From positions 3,704 through 13,905 of the forward strand of contig AWNV01000066.1 in the NCBI GenBank assembly GCA_000493965.1: a stretch of 10,202 nt of DNA, in the 5' to 3' direction. The stretch's first letter is position 1. Every line of letters starts with the position of its first letter. Positions 1-7,095 of this stretch are shown piece after piece. The position numbers were made by a program, and so were the translations under genes. Source of the stretch: Candidatus Aminicenans sakinawicola JGI OTU-1. GTDB lineage: Bacteria > Acidobacteriota > Aminicenantia > Aminicenantales > Aminicenantaceae. The notes beneath the pieces are model-generated. The model saw only the letters and a program-made list of their open reading frames with translations, made no database searches and was not told the origin of the DNA.

Positions 1-2250
1 TGGGTCGGGACTGACGGCGGAGGGCTCAATAAGTATGACCAGGGAAAAGACCAATTCATTCATTATCGTCATAATCCCAGAAACCCCACGAGTTTGAGTA
101 ATGACAGCGTTTTTTCAATAGTCAAAGACTCCTCAGGTATCTTTTGGATTGGAACCTATGGTGGAGGACTTAACAGGTTCGACCCGAATAGTGGAAAATT
201 CACCAGCTATAGACATTCTCCTATAGATCCGAACACTTTGAGCGATGATAGAATCAGAGTTATTTATGAAGGACAACCGGGAGTTCTCTGGATTGGGACT
301 GACGGCGGAGGCCTCAATAAATTTGAAACCGGAAAAGGAATATTCACACGTTACAGGCACGATCCCAGTGATCCAAACAGCCTGAGTAATGATAGAATTC
401 GGTCAATTTTAAAGAGCCGTTCAGGGGCCATGTGGATAGCCACATTTGGAGGCGGCCTGAATAAATTTGATCCGGAAAAAGGCCAGTTTTTCCATTACCG
501 TTTTGACCCTGATGATCCAAACAGCTTGAGCAATGATTACATAATGGCGCTTTATGAAGATCGATCCGGAATACTCTGGATAGGTTCAAACGGTGAAGGT
601 CTCATAAGATTCGACTCTCAAAGAGAGACCTTTTCCAATTATGCGGAGTCTGAAGGACTGGCGGGCAGTGCGGTTTATGGAATTCTGGAAGATGATGAAG
701 GAAATCTCTGGATAAGCACCAACAATGGGCTCTCCAAATTCAATCCTCAAACAGAGACTTTTAGAAATTATGATGTAAACGACGGGCTGCAGAGCAATGA
801 ATTCAACGGGGGATCCCGTTATAAAAGCCCTAAAGGCGAGATGTTTTTCGGTGGAATCAACGGATTTAATAGATTTTATCCAGAAACCATTAAGGATAAT
901 CCGTATATCCCTTCTGTTGTGATAACAAATTTCAGAATCTTTAACAAAGTAGTGCCCATCCAGGGAGGAGAGGATAGAAAATCACCCTTAACAAAGTCCA
1001 TCACAGAAACCGATAAAATTGAGCTTTCCTACAGAGACAACATGTTGTCTCTTGAGTTTGCCGCTTTGCATTACGTTTTCCCGGATAAAAATGAGTATGA
1101 ATACAGGATGGAAGGATTGGGGAAGGATTGGATTTACACTTCCGCCGCTCAAAGGTTTGCCACTTATACCAATCTGGATCCAGGGGAGTACACATTCAGA
1201 GTTAAAGCATCGAATAACGATGGTATTTGGAATGAAGAAGGAGTCTCATTGAGAATTACAATTACACCTCCATTTTGGCAGACCTGGTTGTTTAGAAGTT
1301 TTGCCATTACAGCCATCTTATTATTGATTTTGATGGTCTATGAGATTAGAACACATGCTATCAAAGAACAAAGTAAACGACTTGAAAAACGGGTAGAAGA
1401 ACGTACTTCCGAGTTAAACATAGCAAACAAGGAACTTCAAGAGCAAATCACTGAGCGTAAGCGTTGGGAGAAAGCGCTCCAAAGAGAGAAGGCTCACCTT
1501 GATCAGTTATTCGAGAGTGCACAGGAAGCGATTGTACTGACTGACAAAAATGGTAGAGTTCTGCGTGTAAATAGCGAATTTATAAGATTATTCGGGTATA
1601 CGCCTGAAGAGGCTCTTGGGCAGTTAATAGATGATCTTGTTTCATTCGGAGAACTAAAAAAGGAAGCTGTTTCATACACGAAGAACCTTACAGATGGCAG
1701 GAATATTGCTTTTGAATCCGTGCGTCGACGTAAGGACGGATCACTTATTCATGTATCAGCTATCGGTGCACCAATCATAATTGGAAATGAACAGGTAGCC
1801 ATCTACGCCATATATCGCGACATAACCAAACGCAAAAGGGCGGAAGAAGATGTTAATCGGCGGGCAGCGCAAGCTGCGTTTATATACAGAGTGGGACAAA
1901 GGGTGAGCAGCAAATTGGAGTTGAAGGCGCTGCTGTCGGAAATCGTAACTGCTATTCAGGAGTCTTTTAATTACTATGAAGTGATGCTTCTGCTTGTAGA
2001 TGAGAAAGGCAAGTATCTGAGTATGCAGTCCATTTCAGGCGGCTATGTCAGCGTTTTTGCTGAAGATCTATCGGTTACCATAGGAGAAGGGATGATAGGA
2101 CAGGCGGCAGCGACTTTCAAAACTCAGGTTAGCGGTGACGTCCACAAGGATCCCCATTATGTTCGTATAGCGGATGAGAAGACAAGGTCAGAACTTGCGG
2201 TACCTATTCCCACTTCGATTTTATCTTTGACAAGTTCCCTCAATTTCTGA
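1..2250 (+). CDS. Propeller/PAS/GAF membrane sensor protein, both ends missing
   Basis: The reading frame is open from base 1, so the true start lies upstream. Seven blade motifs of the two-component-regulator propeller (WIGTxGGGLNKFD type) are visible; the first five tryptophans fall at 1, 145, 289, 433 and 577, exactly 48 codons apart, and weaker blades follow at about 709 and 844. A Y_Y_Y domain (about 1051-1272), one membrane helix (about 1291-1347), a charged coiled coil (1351-1503), a PAS domain (about 1495-1827, ending IYRDITKRKRAEED) and a GAF domain (from about 1891) follow. In this family a periplasmic propeller senses a ligand, often a polysaccharide or other nutrient, and signals to a histidine kinase or similar output. 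That output is absent: GAF similarity stops at RSELAVPI (2208) and the last 14 residues are antisense read-through of an RND gene. The product is probably non-functional for signalling. Domain calls are firm; ligand and output are unknown. Confidence 0.88.
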   Translation, partial: WVGTDGGGLNKYDQGKDQFIHYRHNPRNPTSLSNDSVFSIVKDSSGIFWIGTYGGGLNRFDPNSGKFTSYRHSPIDPNTLSDDRIRVIYEGQPGVLWIGTDGGGLNKFETGKGIFTRYRHDPSDPNSLSNDRIRSILKSRSGAMWIATFGGGLNKFDPEKGQFFHYRFDPDDPNSLSNDYIMALYEDRSGILWIGSNGEGLIRFDSQRETFSNYAESEGLAGSAVYGILEDDEGNLWISTNNGLSKFNPQTETFRNYDVNDGLQSNEFNGGSRYKSPKGEMFFGGINGFNRFYPETIKDNPYIPSVVITNFRIFNKVVPIQGGEDRKSPLTKSITETDKIELSYRDNMLSLEFAALHYVFPDKNEYEYRMEGLGKDWIYTSAAQRFATYTNLDPGEYTFRVKASNNDGIWNEEGVSLRITITPPFWQTWLFRSFAITAILLLILMVYEIRTHAIKEQSKRLEKRVEERTSELNIANKELQEQITERKRWEKALQREKAHLDQLFESAQEAIVLTDKNGRVLRVNSEFIRLFGYTPEEALGQLIDDLVSFGELKKEAVSYTKNLTDGRNIAFESVRRRKDGSLIHVSAIGAPIIIGNEQVAIYAIYRDITKRKRAEEDVNRRAAQAAFIYRVGQRVSSKLELKALLSEIVTAIQESFNYYEVMLLLVDEKGKYLSMQSISGGYVSVFAEDLSVTIGEGMIGQAAATFKTQVSGDVHKDPHYVRIADEKTRSELAVPIPTSILSLTSSLNF

Positions 2251-2693
2251 AGCGAATAATTTCCGGAAATCGTATAGCTGAGAAAAGGACTTACTCTAAA
2301 ATCCTCGGGAATATAGGGCTGAATTTCCGGCCTTACATTATAGGGAAGTATATCTTTTAATTCTGAAATCTTTTCCTTAAGCTCGAGGTGCGCAAATTCC
2401 ATATTTATTTTCGGGTCAAATTCCAGAGTAATTTTCGAATATCCGATTCTGGATTCAGAAATAATCTTACGCACCCCTTTTGTTGTTGAAGCAATTTCTT
2501 CAAGTGGAGATGAAATTTGAGTCTGGATAATCTCCGGAGGCACTCCCGGCCATGAGGTCGCTATGTCCAATTGAGGATATTCTTCCTTAGGTGCTAGCTC
2601 AATCGGAATATTCAGGAAAGAATACACACCCAACACAAGAAGAGCCATAAAAAACATGGCTGTTGCGATTGGCCGTTCAATAAATATTTTCAT
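2157..2693 (-). pseudogene. RND efflux permease, N-terminal fragment (3' truncated)
   Basis: The product begins MKIFIERPIATAMFFMALLV, the canonical first membrane helix of HAE1-type RND permeases, and continues through the early porter domain (IELAPKEEYPQLDIATSWPG, then PPEIIQTQISSPLEEIAST). Similarity runs to LRELVKDKIE, residue 160 (codon 2214-2216). After that the frame is antisense to the sensor gene's GAF domain and ends within about 18 residues. Members of the family are about 1,000-1,100 residues, so more than 80% is missing, including the proton-relay helices; it cannot transport. The ATG at 2691-2693 lies 11 bp after the stop of the intact RND gene on the same strand, so the two were probably co-transcribed, and paired permeases are common (MdtB/MdtC is one example). 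Ribosome-binding sequence is weak, which suggests coupling to the upstream gene. Confidence 0.85.
2205..2216. other. Rearrangement (or misassembly) junction between two convergent truncated genes
   Basis: Plus-strand GAF similarity ends at about 2208 and minus-strand RND similarity ends at about 2214. Two unrelated genes are therefore fused tail to tail with essentially no spacer. No insertion sequence, target duplication or att-like core is visible at the join. Either a deletion or inversion fused the two loci, or the contig was joined wrongly here. The sequence alone cannot separate these. Confidence 0.75.
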
Positions 2694-2704
2694 GGCTTAA
2701 GTCT

Positions 2705-5700
2705 TTATTTCCGCTTTTCGACCAATTCATATGCCAATGGAATTAAGATCAATGTTAAAAAAGTGGATAAAATAAGACCCCCTATTACAGAAATCGCAAG
2801 AGGCTGTTGAAGCTCAGAGCCTTTTCCCAATCCAAGAGACATGGGCAGAAGGCCAAAAATAGTAGTAACCGTCGTCATAAGAATAGGCCTCAGCCTTACC
2901 CTGCTTGCTTCCATAATCGCTTCTCTGAGTTTTAATCCTTCTTTTCTCATCTTGTTCGTATAGTCAATCTTTACGATAGCATCATTGACTACAATCCCGG
3001 CTAGAACAACTACCCCTATCACTGATACCACATTAATAGTCTGTCCTGTGATAAACAAAGCCCAAACAGCTCCGGTAAAACCCATGGGGATGGTAAACAA
3101 GATTAAAAACGGATGCAGCAGCGATTCAAATTGGGCTGCCATGATCATATAAACCAGAAGCGCTGCCATGCAAAAAGCCAATATAAGGCTTCTGAAGGAT
3201 TTTGTCATCTCTTCCTGTTCTCCGCTAAAGAGGATCCTGTAGCTTGGAGGCAGTGTAAGTTCACTGATTTTTTCTTTAATATCAGGCATAACCTGACTGA
3301 TTTTTACCCCTCTTAGATTGCCAAAGACTAAAACCTCTCTCTGCTGGTTTTCCCTCCGGATCTCTTTTGGCCCTTTGGCAATCTTATAAGAAACCAGCTC
3401 TCTTAATGGAATAGTGACGCCACGCACAGGAATCTGCTCATCAAGAAGGGACTCGATATTATCTCTTGTTCCCTTCTTAAAACGAACCAGTATATCGTAT
3501 TTTTTATCCATCTCTTTAAACTGTGTAGCTATTACTCCTCTAACAGCATCGACAAGAAACCTCCCTATTTCAGCAGGAGAAATATCATATTTTTCGAGGG
3601 CTCCTTTTTTTATTTCTATTAAAAATTCAGGCTTCCCTTCTCCAATATTAGAATTTACGTCTGTAATTCCATTGACACTTCTTAACTTTACGGTAAGTTG
3701 TTCCGCAAGCCCCTTTAATATGTTAAGGTCTTCACCTTTGATCTTAAGGCCTACTTCTGCACCTGAAAAAGTCAGGAATTCGCTGAGCGTGGACTGTTCC
3801 TTGGCAAAAGAGTAATTCATATCAGGGAGTGTTTTTAGTTTTTCCCTCAAACTTTCAATTGTATCCTCAATCTCTGACGAATGCCCGACCCTGACATACA
3901 CTTTAGCCGAATTCAGAGAAATATCGGGGTTCTGGCTTTCCATCCCGCTTACAATCCCTATTTGAGAGAAACAGGCCTTGACAGACCTATCTTTTTCCAG
4001 CCATTTCTCAATCAAGCTCACCACCTCAGATGTCTGTTCTAAAGAATAGTCTATTGGTGTCTTCAGGTTTAACTCGAATGAAACAGCTTCTGGTTTTGGC
4101 ATAAGCTCACGTGGAATCAAAGTAAAAAGGAGAAATGTTATTATCAAAAAACCTGCGGCTCCGGCTATGACCTTGCCTTTGTTATCCAGGCACCAAATGA
4201 GAAATTTATGATGCCAGGAAGCAAATTTTTGATAGATAATATTATATCTTTTAAAAACAAGGCGAACTACAGGCTTTATTGGAACAGAAAGATAGTGAAA
4301 AATCAGTATGAAAATCTGAGAAATAAAACTGAAAAGGAAGTTGAAAACCAAATAAATACCTTTAGGAATAAAATACAATACCCATCGAATCAATCTGTAA
4401 GGAAGGAGTAAAATCCTCCATTTTGATTTGTTATCCGGTTCCTTTCTTATTCGGCTGGTTTTTTTCAGCTTTTCATTTTTCATTCCAAATTCGAATTTTC
4501 TGGATGCCAGCACAGGGAGCAGTGTCAAAGAAACAACAAGTGAAGAAAAAAGAGCAAAAGTCACAGTTAATGCCTGATCTTTAAACAACTGTCCTGCTAC
4601 TCCATGAACATAAATCACAGGGAGAAAAACAGAGATTGTTGTAAGTGTTGAAGCTGTGACAGCCATCCCTACCTCTTTTGTGCCAGTATAGGCAGCCTCA
4701 GAAAGAGACCTGCCTAGGCTTTTGTGTCGAAAAATACTTTCAGAAACCACGATAGAATTATCTACCAGCATTCCGACACCCAAAGCCAGACCTCCCAGTG
4801 ACATGATATTTAGAGTGATATTCCGGAAAAAAAGAAGATTAAAGGTTGCAATGATTGAAATAGGAATAACCACTGCGATAATACTCGGTGTCTTAATATC
4901 CTGAAGGAATATAAACAGAATCAGGAAAGCTAAAATTCCTCCTAAGATTATGGAAGAAACAACAGAGGAGATAGCATTTTCTATGTATTTGGCCTGTTCC
5001 GAAACAACAAGAATATCTATTTCCGGATTTTCTCTTTTTATCTCTTCAAGAACCTCACGTGCTATTTTCGTGACTTTCACAGTATTTGCTCCGGATTCCT
5101 TCCTTACCAGAAGGCCTATGCTTTCTTCTCCATTCAGTCTGGTAATTCCCTGGCGCTCTTTGAGTGAATCTTTGATTTGAGCCACATCTTTTAACCTGAT
5201 AACGCCCCTTTTATCTGTTGTTTTGATGCTTATCTCTCCAATCTCACTAACAAACTCAAATTCACCTACAACTCTCATAGCATATTTGAACCGGCCTTTT
5301 CTTATTCTTCCCCCTTGAAGATTGCGGTTAAAAGCATCGATCCTCTGGGAGATCTGGTCTACACTAAGATCATACAGGGCTAAAAGTTTTGGATCGATTT
5401 CTACATGAATTTCCCTCTCGACTCCTCCTGCTATCTCTGCCGACCCAATTCCTTCGATCTGTTCCAGACGTGGTTTTATCAATTCTTCAGAAAACTCTTT
5501 AAGCTCCAGGAGAGACCTTTCTCCGGATACAGAAAGAACCATTACGGGCTTACTCTGGGGATCCAATGGGATGATCGTAGGGTCTTCTATATCCTCCGGG
5601 AGTTGAACACTATCAAGCTTTTCCCTGGTGTGCAGCATTGCAAAATCCATATCTGTTCCCCATGCAAACTCAAGTGTCATGTACGAAACTTCTTCCTTGG

Positions 5701-5950
5701 ATACAGATTCCACTCTTCGCAATCCAGGGATACGTGAAACAGCAGCCTCTAAAGGTTCTGTTACTATAGTTTCAATCTCTTCAGGCGCAACACCGACATA
5801 TTGAGTAACAACCGAAAGCTTTGGGTAGCTGATGTCAGGTAAAAGGTCGACACTCAGTTCCTTTAAGGAAACGAAACCAAGGAGAATGATGGCAATAAAA
5901 AACATAAAGGTTGTTATGGGCCTTTTGATTGAAATTTGTGCTATTTTCAT
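2705..5950 (-). CDS. RND efflux permease (HAE1-type, AcrB/MdtC-like), complete
   Basis: At 1,081 residues it is full length for an inner-membrane RND proton/drug antiporter. It starts MKIAQISIKRPITTFMFFIA (first helix, 'RPI' signature), followed by the porter domain with the DLLPDISYP and GVAPEEIE motifs. Helices 2-6 span about 330-482, the second porter half about 613-915, and helices 8-12 run from about 918 to the end. Helix 4 reads GVGMLVDNSIVVSESI: D397 matches the first proton-relay aspartate of AcrB, while N398 replaces the second. Helix 10 reads GIVVNDAIVKIDY, without the AcrB lysine. Such DN/ND variants occur in HAE1-like relatives. The linker between helices 6 and 7 is about 110 residues, longer than in AcrB, and has an extra hydrophobic stretch (about 534-556). 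Substrate cannot be read from sequence. The ATG at 5948-5950 is preceded by a weak GGGA. Its adaptor is probably the product of 8091-9326. Confidence 0.95.
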   Translation of the reverse strand: MKIAQISIKRPITTFMFFIAIILLGFVSLKELSVDLLPDISYPKLSVVTQYVGVAPEEIETIVTEPLEAAVSRIPGLRRVESVSKEEVSYMTLEFAWGTDMDFAMLHTREKLDSVQLPEDIEDPTIIPLDPQSKPVMVLSVSGERSLLELKEFSEELIKPRLEQIEGIGSAEIAGGVEREIHVEIDPKLLALYDLSVDQISQRIDAFNRNLQGGRIRKGRFKYAMRVVGEFEFVSEIGEISIKTTDKRGVIRLKDVAQIKDSLKERQGITRLNGEESIGLLVRKESGANTVKVTKIAREVLEEIKRENPEIDILVVSEQAKYIENAISSVVSSIILGGILAFLILFIFLQDIKTPSIIAVVIPISIIATFNLLFFRNITLNIMSLGGLALGVGMLVDNSIVVSESIFRHKSLGRSLSEAAYTGTKEVGMAVTASTLTTISVFLPVIYVHGVAGQLFKDQALTVTFALFSSLVVSLTLLPVLASRKFEFGMKNEKLKKTSRIRKEPDNKSKWRILLLPYRLIRWVLYFIPKGIYLVFNFLFSFISQIFILIFHYLSVPIKPVVRLVFKRYNIIYQKFASWHHKFLIWCLDNKGKVIAGAAGFLIITFLLFTLIPRELMPKPEAVSFELNLKTPIDYSLEQTSEVVSLIEKWLEKDRSVKACFSQIGIVSGMESQNPDISLNSAKVYVRVGHSSEIEDTIESLREKLKTLPDMNYSFAKEQSTLSEFLTFSGAEVGLKIKGEDLNILKGLAEQLTVKLRSVNGITDVNSNIGEGKPEFLIEIKKGALEKYDISPAEIGRFLVDAVRGVIATQFKEMDKKYDILVRFKKGTRDNIESLLDEQIPVRGVTIPLRELVSYKIAKGPKEIRRENQQREVLVFGNLRGVKISQVMPDIKEKISELTLPPSYRILFSGEQEEMTKSFRSLILAFCMAALLVYMIMAAQFESLLHPFLILFTIPMGFTGAVWALFITGQTINVVSVIGVVVLAGIVVNDAIVKIDYTNKMRKEGLKLREAIMEASRVRLRPILMTTVTTIFGLLPMSLGLGKGSELQQPLAISVIGGLILSTFLTLILIPLAYELVEKRK

Positions 5951-6082
5951 TTAAATTTTGTCCCAAATTTGATTTTACCCTTTAAATCTTGCTGCTGGTT
6001 TTGAATGATTTCTCCATTTATAACTACTACCTCAATAGACTAAAAAAATCCACAAATATTTTCATTATTCATGAAAACTATT
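5951..6082. other. Leader region of the RND gene with an AT-rich dyad
   Basis: This stretch lies directly upstream of the minus-strand RND gene and has no coding sequence. A perfect 7-bp dyad with a 5-base loop lies at 6059-6077 (ttttcat/atgaaaa), about 110 bp before the RND start, and could be a repressor site or an mRNA hairpin. A possible minus-strand -10 box (TATAAA) is the complement of 6017-6022, but no convincing -35 accompanies it. No promoter is claimed. Confidence 0.3.
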
Positions 6083-6195
6083 AACCTGGGTTATTCACGA
6101 GCCAAGCTTGCTGCAGATGCAAGGCACAGCGCATGAAGTTGTGGTCCTTCACCACGAATTTGCTGTAACGAAGCAGATGCGGTAAGATCGGCTCG
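6083..6195. repeat. Structured intergenic element (branched fold), possible dispersed repeat
   Basis: A closing stem cgagcc (6098-6103) / ggctcg (6190-6195) encloses three hairpins: cttgc/gcaag (6108-6112 with 6118-6122); aagttgtggt/accacgaatt (6136-6145 with 6151-6160, one mismatch and one G·T); and tgct/agca (6161-6164 with 6172-6175). The octamer gcagatgc occurs at 6113-6120 and 6173-6180. It is richer in GC than its flanks. The arrangement superficially resembles a cloverleaf, but loop sizes and conserved bases do not fit a tRNA. A weak minus-strand frame crosses it (6081-6278) without a ribosome-binding site. It is most likely a dispersed repeat or mobile-element remnant; a structured RNA is the alternative. 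Copy number cannot be judged from one window. Confidence 0.45.
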
Positions 6196-6206
6196 CCTGT
6201 AAGGTG

Positions 6207-6326
6207 AAGAATGCCGATTATAATAATAAAATTTAACTCAACAAAGAAAGCAACTATCTTAATCTTGCGAAAAATCATGCTGAAAAGTAGATTTCATCTA
6301 GGTTAAATAAAGGTATCGGCATTCTT
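6207..6326. repeat. 12-bp inverted repeat pair, 96 bp apart
   Basis: aagaatgccgat (6207-6218) and its exact reverse complement atcggcattctt (6315-6326) bracket an AT-rich 96-bp spacer without genes. A match this long in so short an interval is unlikely by chance. It could be the ends of a small non-autonomous element, a second part of the adjacent structured element, or a long-range stem. Confidence 0.45.
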
Positions 6327-6342
6327 TATGAATAAAAAAAAA

Positions 6343-6356
6343 TTTACAATTGTAAA
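6343..6356. promoter_or_regulatory. Perfect 14-bp palindrome, candidate activator site
   Basis: tttacaattgtaaa is a perfect palindrome. Its centre lies about 86 bp upstream of the transcription start expected from the sigma-54 promoter at 6410-6425, a distance typical for sites bound by sigma-54 enhancer-binding proteins. The palindrome is visible; binding by an activator is inferred. Being AT-rich, it could also arise by chance. Confidence 0.45.
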
Positions 6357-6409
6357 ACATATTTACTTGCACTAACATACCTAATTACCTGAAAATAAAT
6401 GAAATAATA

Positions 6410-6425
6410 TGGCACAAAAATTGCT
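6410..6425 (+). promoter_or_regulatory. Sigma-54 (-24/-12) promoter for the ECF sigma/TonB operon
   Basis: tggcac (6410-6415), five bases, then ttgct (6421-6425) matches the RpoN consensus TGGCAC-N5-TTGCW, with the invariant GG (6411-6412) and GC (6423-6424) exactly ten bases apart. Transcription would start near 6436, giving a leader of about 80 nt before the sigma-factor ATG at 6517. No good sigma-70 pair was found nearby. If it is real, the operon needs RpoN and an ATP-dependent activator, neither encoded here. Confidence 0.68.
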
Positions 6426-6516
6426 TATTATTGTTCTATTGAGGAGGAAATTTTAAGTCTCTTTGTCCTAAAGGGAATAATTTCCGGTTTCATTTGTATA
6501 CAGATTGGGAGTGAGA

Positions 6517-7095
6517 ATGAGCCTAGATGAAAAAAGCGAGGAACGCATGTTAATCCGCAAGGCTAAACAGGGAAACACAGAAGCTTTCGAACTCTTAGTG
6601 AAAAAATATCAGCAGAGCATCTATTACCTGTGCCACAGGATGATAGGCATACACCAGGCTGCTGATGACATTTCTCAAGAAACTTTTGTCAAAGCTTTTT
6701 TCTCACTCCCTAAATTTAATGAGGAGATGAATTTTTTCACCTGGATCCGGAAAATTACCGTAAACAACACTCTAAACTATCTAAAAAGAATGAAACGTGA
6801 AGAACCTTTGGGCAAGAGAGAAAATAGAATAACAGAAAACCTGTATTCTTCCAGCCAGGAATTGCCTCAAGAAAAACTCGAGAAAATGCGCATGCAAGAA
6901 AAATTTAAGGAAGCCCTTCAAACACTTCCTGCTGACCAGAGGATAATTTTCATCCTGCGAGTTTATGAAGACCAAAGCTATAAAGATATTTCCAAACTCC
7001 TGAATATTCCACACGGAACAGTCATGTCCCGATTAAATAGAGCGATAAAAAAACTCAGAGTATTGATGGCAGACTATCTCGAAGGGAGATGCTGA
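6517..7095 (+). CDS. ECF-family RNA polymerase sigma factor (RpoE-like)
   Basis: The 192-residue protein has the two-domain layout of extracytoplasmic-function sigma factors. Region 2 includes LIRKAKQGNTEAFELLVKKY and DDISQETFVKAF, which binds core polymerase and the -10 element. A variable linker follows, then region 4 (LPADQRIIFILRVYEDQSYKDI, ending LNIPHGTVMSRLNRAIKKLR), whose helix-turn-helix reads the -35. The frame can be extended to a TTG at 6505 or a GTG at 6511, but the ATG at 6517 has GGGAG five bases upstream and is preferred. The stop TGA (7093-7095) overlaps the next gene's ATG, so translation is coupled to the anti-sigma/TonB fusion, which is very probably its regulator. The regulon is unknown. 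No typical ECF -35 (GGAAC) was seen upstream, so autoregulation is not evident. Confidence 0.95.
   Translation: MSLDEKSEERMLIRKAKQGNTEAFELLVKKYQQSIYYLCHRMIGIHQAADDISQETFVKAFFSLPKFNEEMNFFTWIRKITVNNTLNYLKRMKREEPLGKRENRITENLYSSSQELPQEKLEKMRMQEKFKEALQTLPADQRIIFILRVYEDQSYKDISKLLNIPHGTVMSRLNRAIKKLRVLMADYLEGRC

Noticed and set aside
6098..6195. tRNA-like cloverleaf
   Set aside because: The middle hairpin has a 5-base loop rather than a 7-base anticodon loop; the T-loop consensus and other invariant bases are missing.
6081..6278. Minus-strand 65-codon frame in the divergent intergenic region
   Set aside because: No ribosome-binding site; its hydrophobic start comes from AT-rich spacer and its tail from the structured element, so base pairing explains the conserved-looking part better than coding.
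6030..6444. Shared 10-mer tctattgagg on opposite strands upstream of the RND and sigma genes (6030-6039 and 6435-6444)
   Set aside because: A 10-base match in a region of this size can easily occur by chance, and the plus copy partly overlaps a ribosome-binding-like stretch; no independent support.
2254..6487. Shared 13-mer gaataatttccgg at 2254-2266 and 6475-6487
   Set aside because: One copy is inside the RND fragment coding sequence, the other in a leader; a 13-base match is about what chance gives in 10 kb of AT-rich DNA.
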